Assembly: GCF_028875915.1 (NCBI RefSeq)
Contig: NZ_JAPEHW010000043.1
Location: 1-33,907 of the forward strand
Length of the DNA: 33,907 nt
Source: Pseudoalteromonas sp. G4
GTDB lineage: Bacteria; Pseudomonadota; Gammaproteobacteria; Enterobacterales; Alteromonadaceae
Direction: 5' to 3'
Part shown: one piece after another, positions 33,886-33,907 of the stretch
Numbering within the stretch: position 1 is the stretch's first letter
Layout: each line of letters begins with the position of its first letter
Notes under the pieces: generated by a model
Told to the model about the DNA's origin: nothing
The model's database searches: none
Seen by the model: only the letters and a program-made list of their open reading frames with translations
Made by a program: the position numbers and the translations under genes

Positions 33886-33907
33886 TTCGTCTTACAAAGC
33901 ATAAAAA

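Overview
The window is an AT-rich (about 40 % GC by eye) stretch of a gammaproteobacterial chromosome. Gene content and protein similarity point to the marine Alteromonadales, most like Pseudoalteromonas: RadD, Fe-SOD/Grx4, GltBD, RecN, NadK, GrpE and CysB all resemble their enterobacterial orthologues, L25 is the long Ctc type, and several signalling proteins carry marine-type sensor architectures. I saw no rRNA, tRNA, CRISPR array, insertion sequence, phage gene or integration site. This is mostly core genome with a signalling-rich right third.

Layout. (1) 1-2492: the long-form L25 gene (minus strand, cut by the window edge) diverges from the helicase gene radD. (2) 2576-5722: a large membrane HD-GYP protein with two periplasmic sensor modules. 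(3) 10540-5775 (minus): the conserved stress operon prkA(yeaG)-yeaH-spoVR(ycgB). (4) 10765-11913: sodB and grxD diverge from a shared regulatory region holding a good IscR-type palindrome. (5) 11992-12896: a periplasmic solute-binding-like protein whose signal peptide is out of frame. (6) 12897-19256: a 476-bp regulatory region with ArgR-like and LiuR-like palindromes, then gltB-gltD (glutamate synthase), ended by a bidirectional terminator. (7) 22564-19334 (minus): nadK (broken), a small membrane protein, and recN with two LexA-like boxes. (8) 22636-24218: an HrcA-like repressor gene and grpE, the latter with a textbook sigma-32 promoter overlapping the end of the HrcA-like gene. (9) 24293-26474: a Bcr/CflA-type MFS exporter (minus) and a LoiP-like M48 lipoprotein protease. 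(10) 26604-32739: a hybrid 'histidine kinase' lacking its phospho-accepting His, a two-CBS protein, a membrane-anchored coiled-coil protein, and a two-component pair (REC-TPR regulator and soluble kinase). (11) 32908-33885: cysB with a clear sigma-70 promoter.

How the genes work together. Oxidative and iron-sulphur stress (sodB, grxD), DNA repair (radD, recN), heat shock (hrcA-like, grpE), nitrogen assimilation (gltBD), sulphur assimilation (cysB) and general starvation (prkA-yeaH-spoVR) are each served by a local unit with its own regulatory signals. The points most worth checking are the disrupted nadK reading frame (an essential gene), the degenerate hybrid kinase that keeps only one intact receiver, the HrcA-like gene without a visible CIRCE beside a sigma-32-driven grpE, and the stacked operators upstream of gltB. 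Two indel-type disruptions (nadK and the solute-binding gene) mean assembly error must be excluded before any biological reading. I found no clear candidate for a wholly new system.
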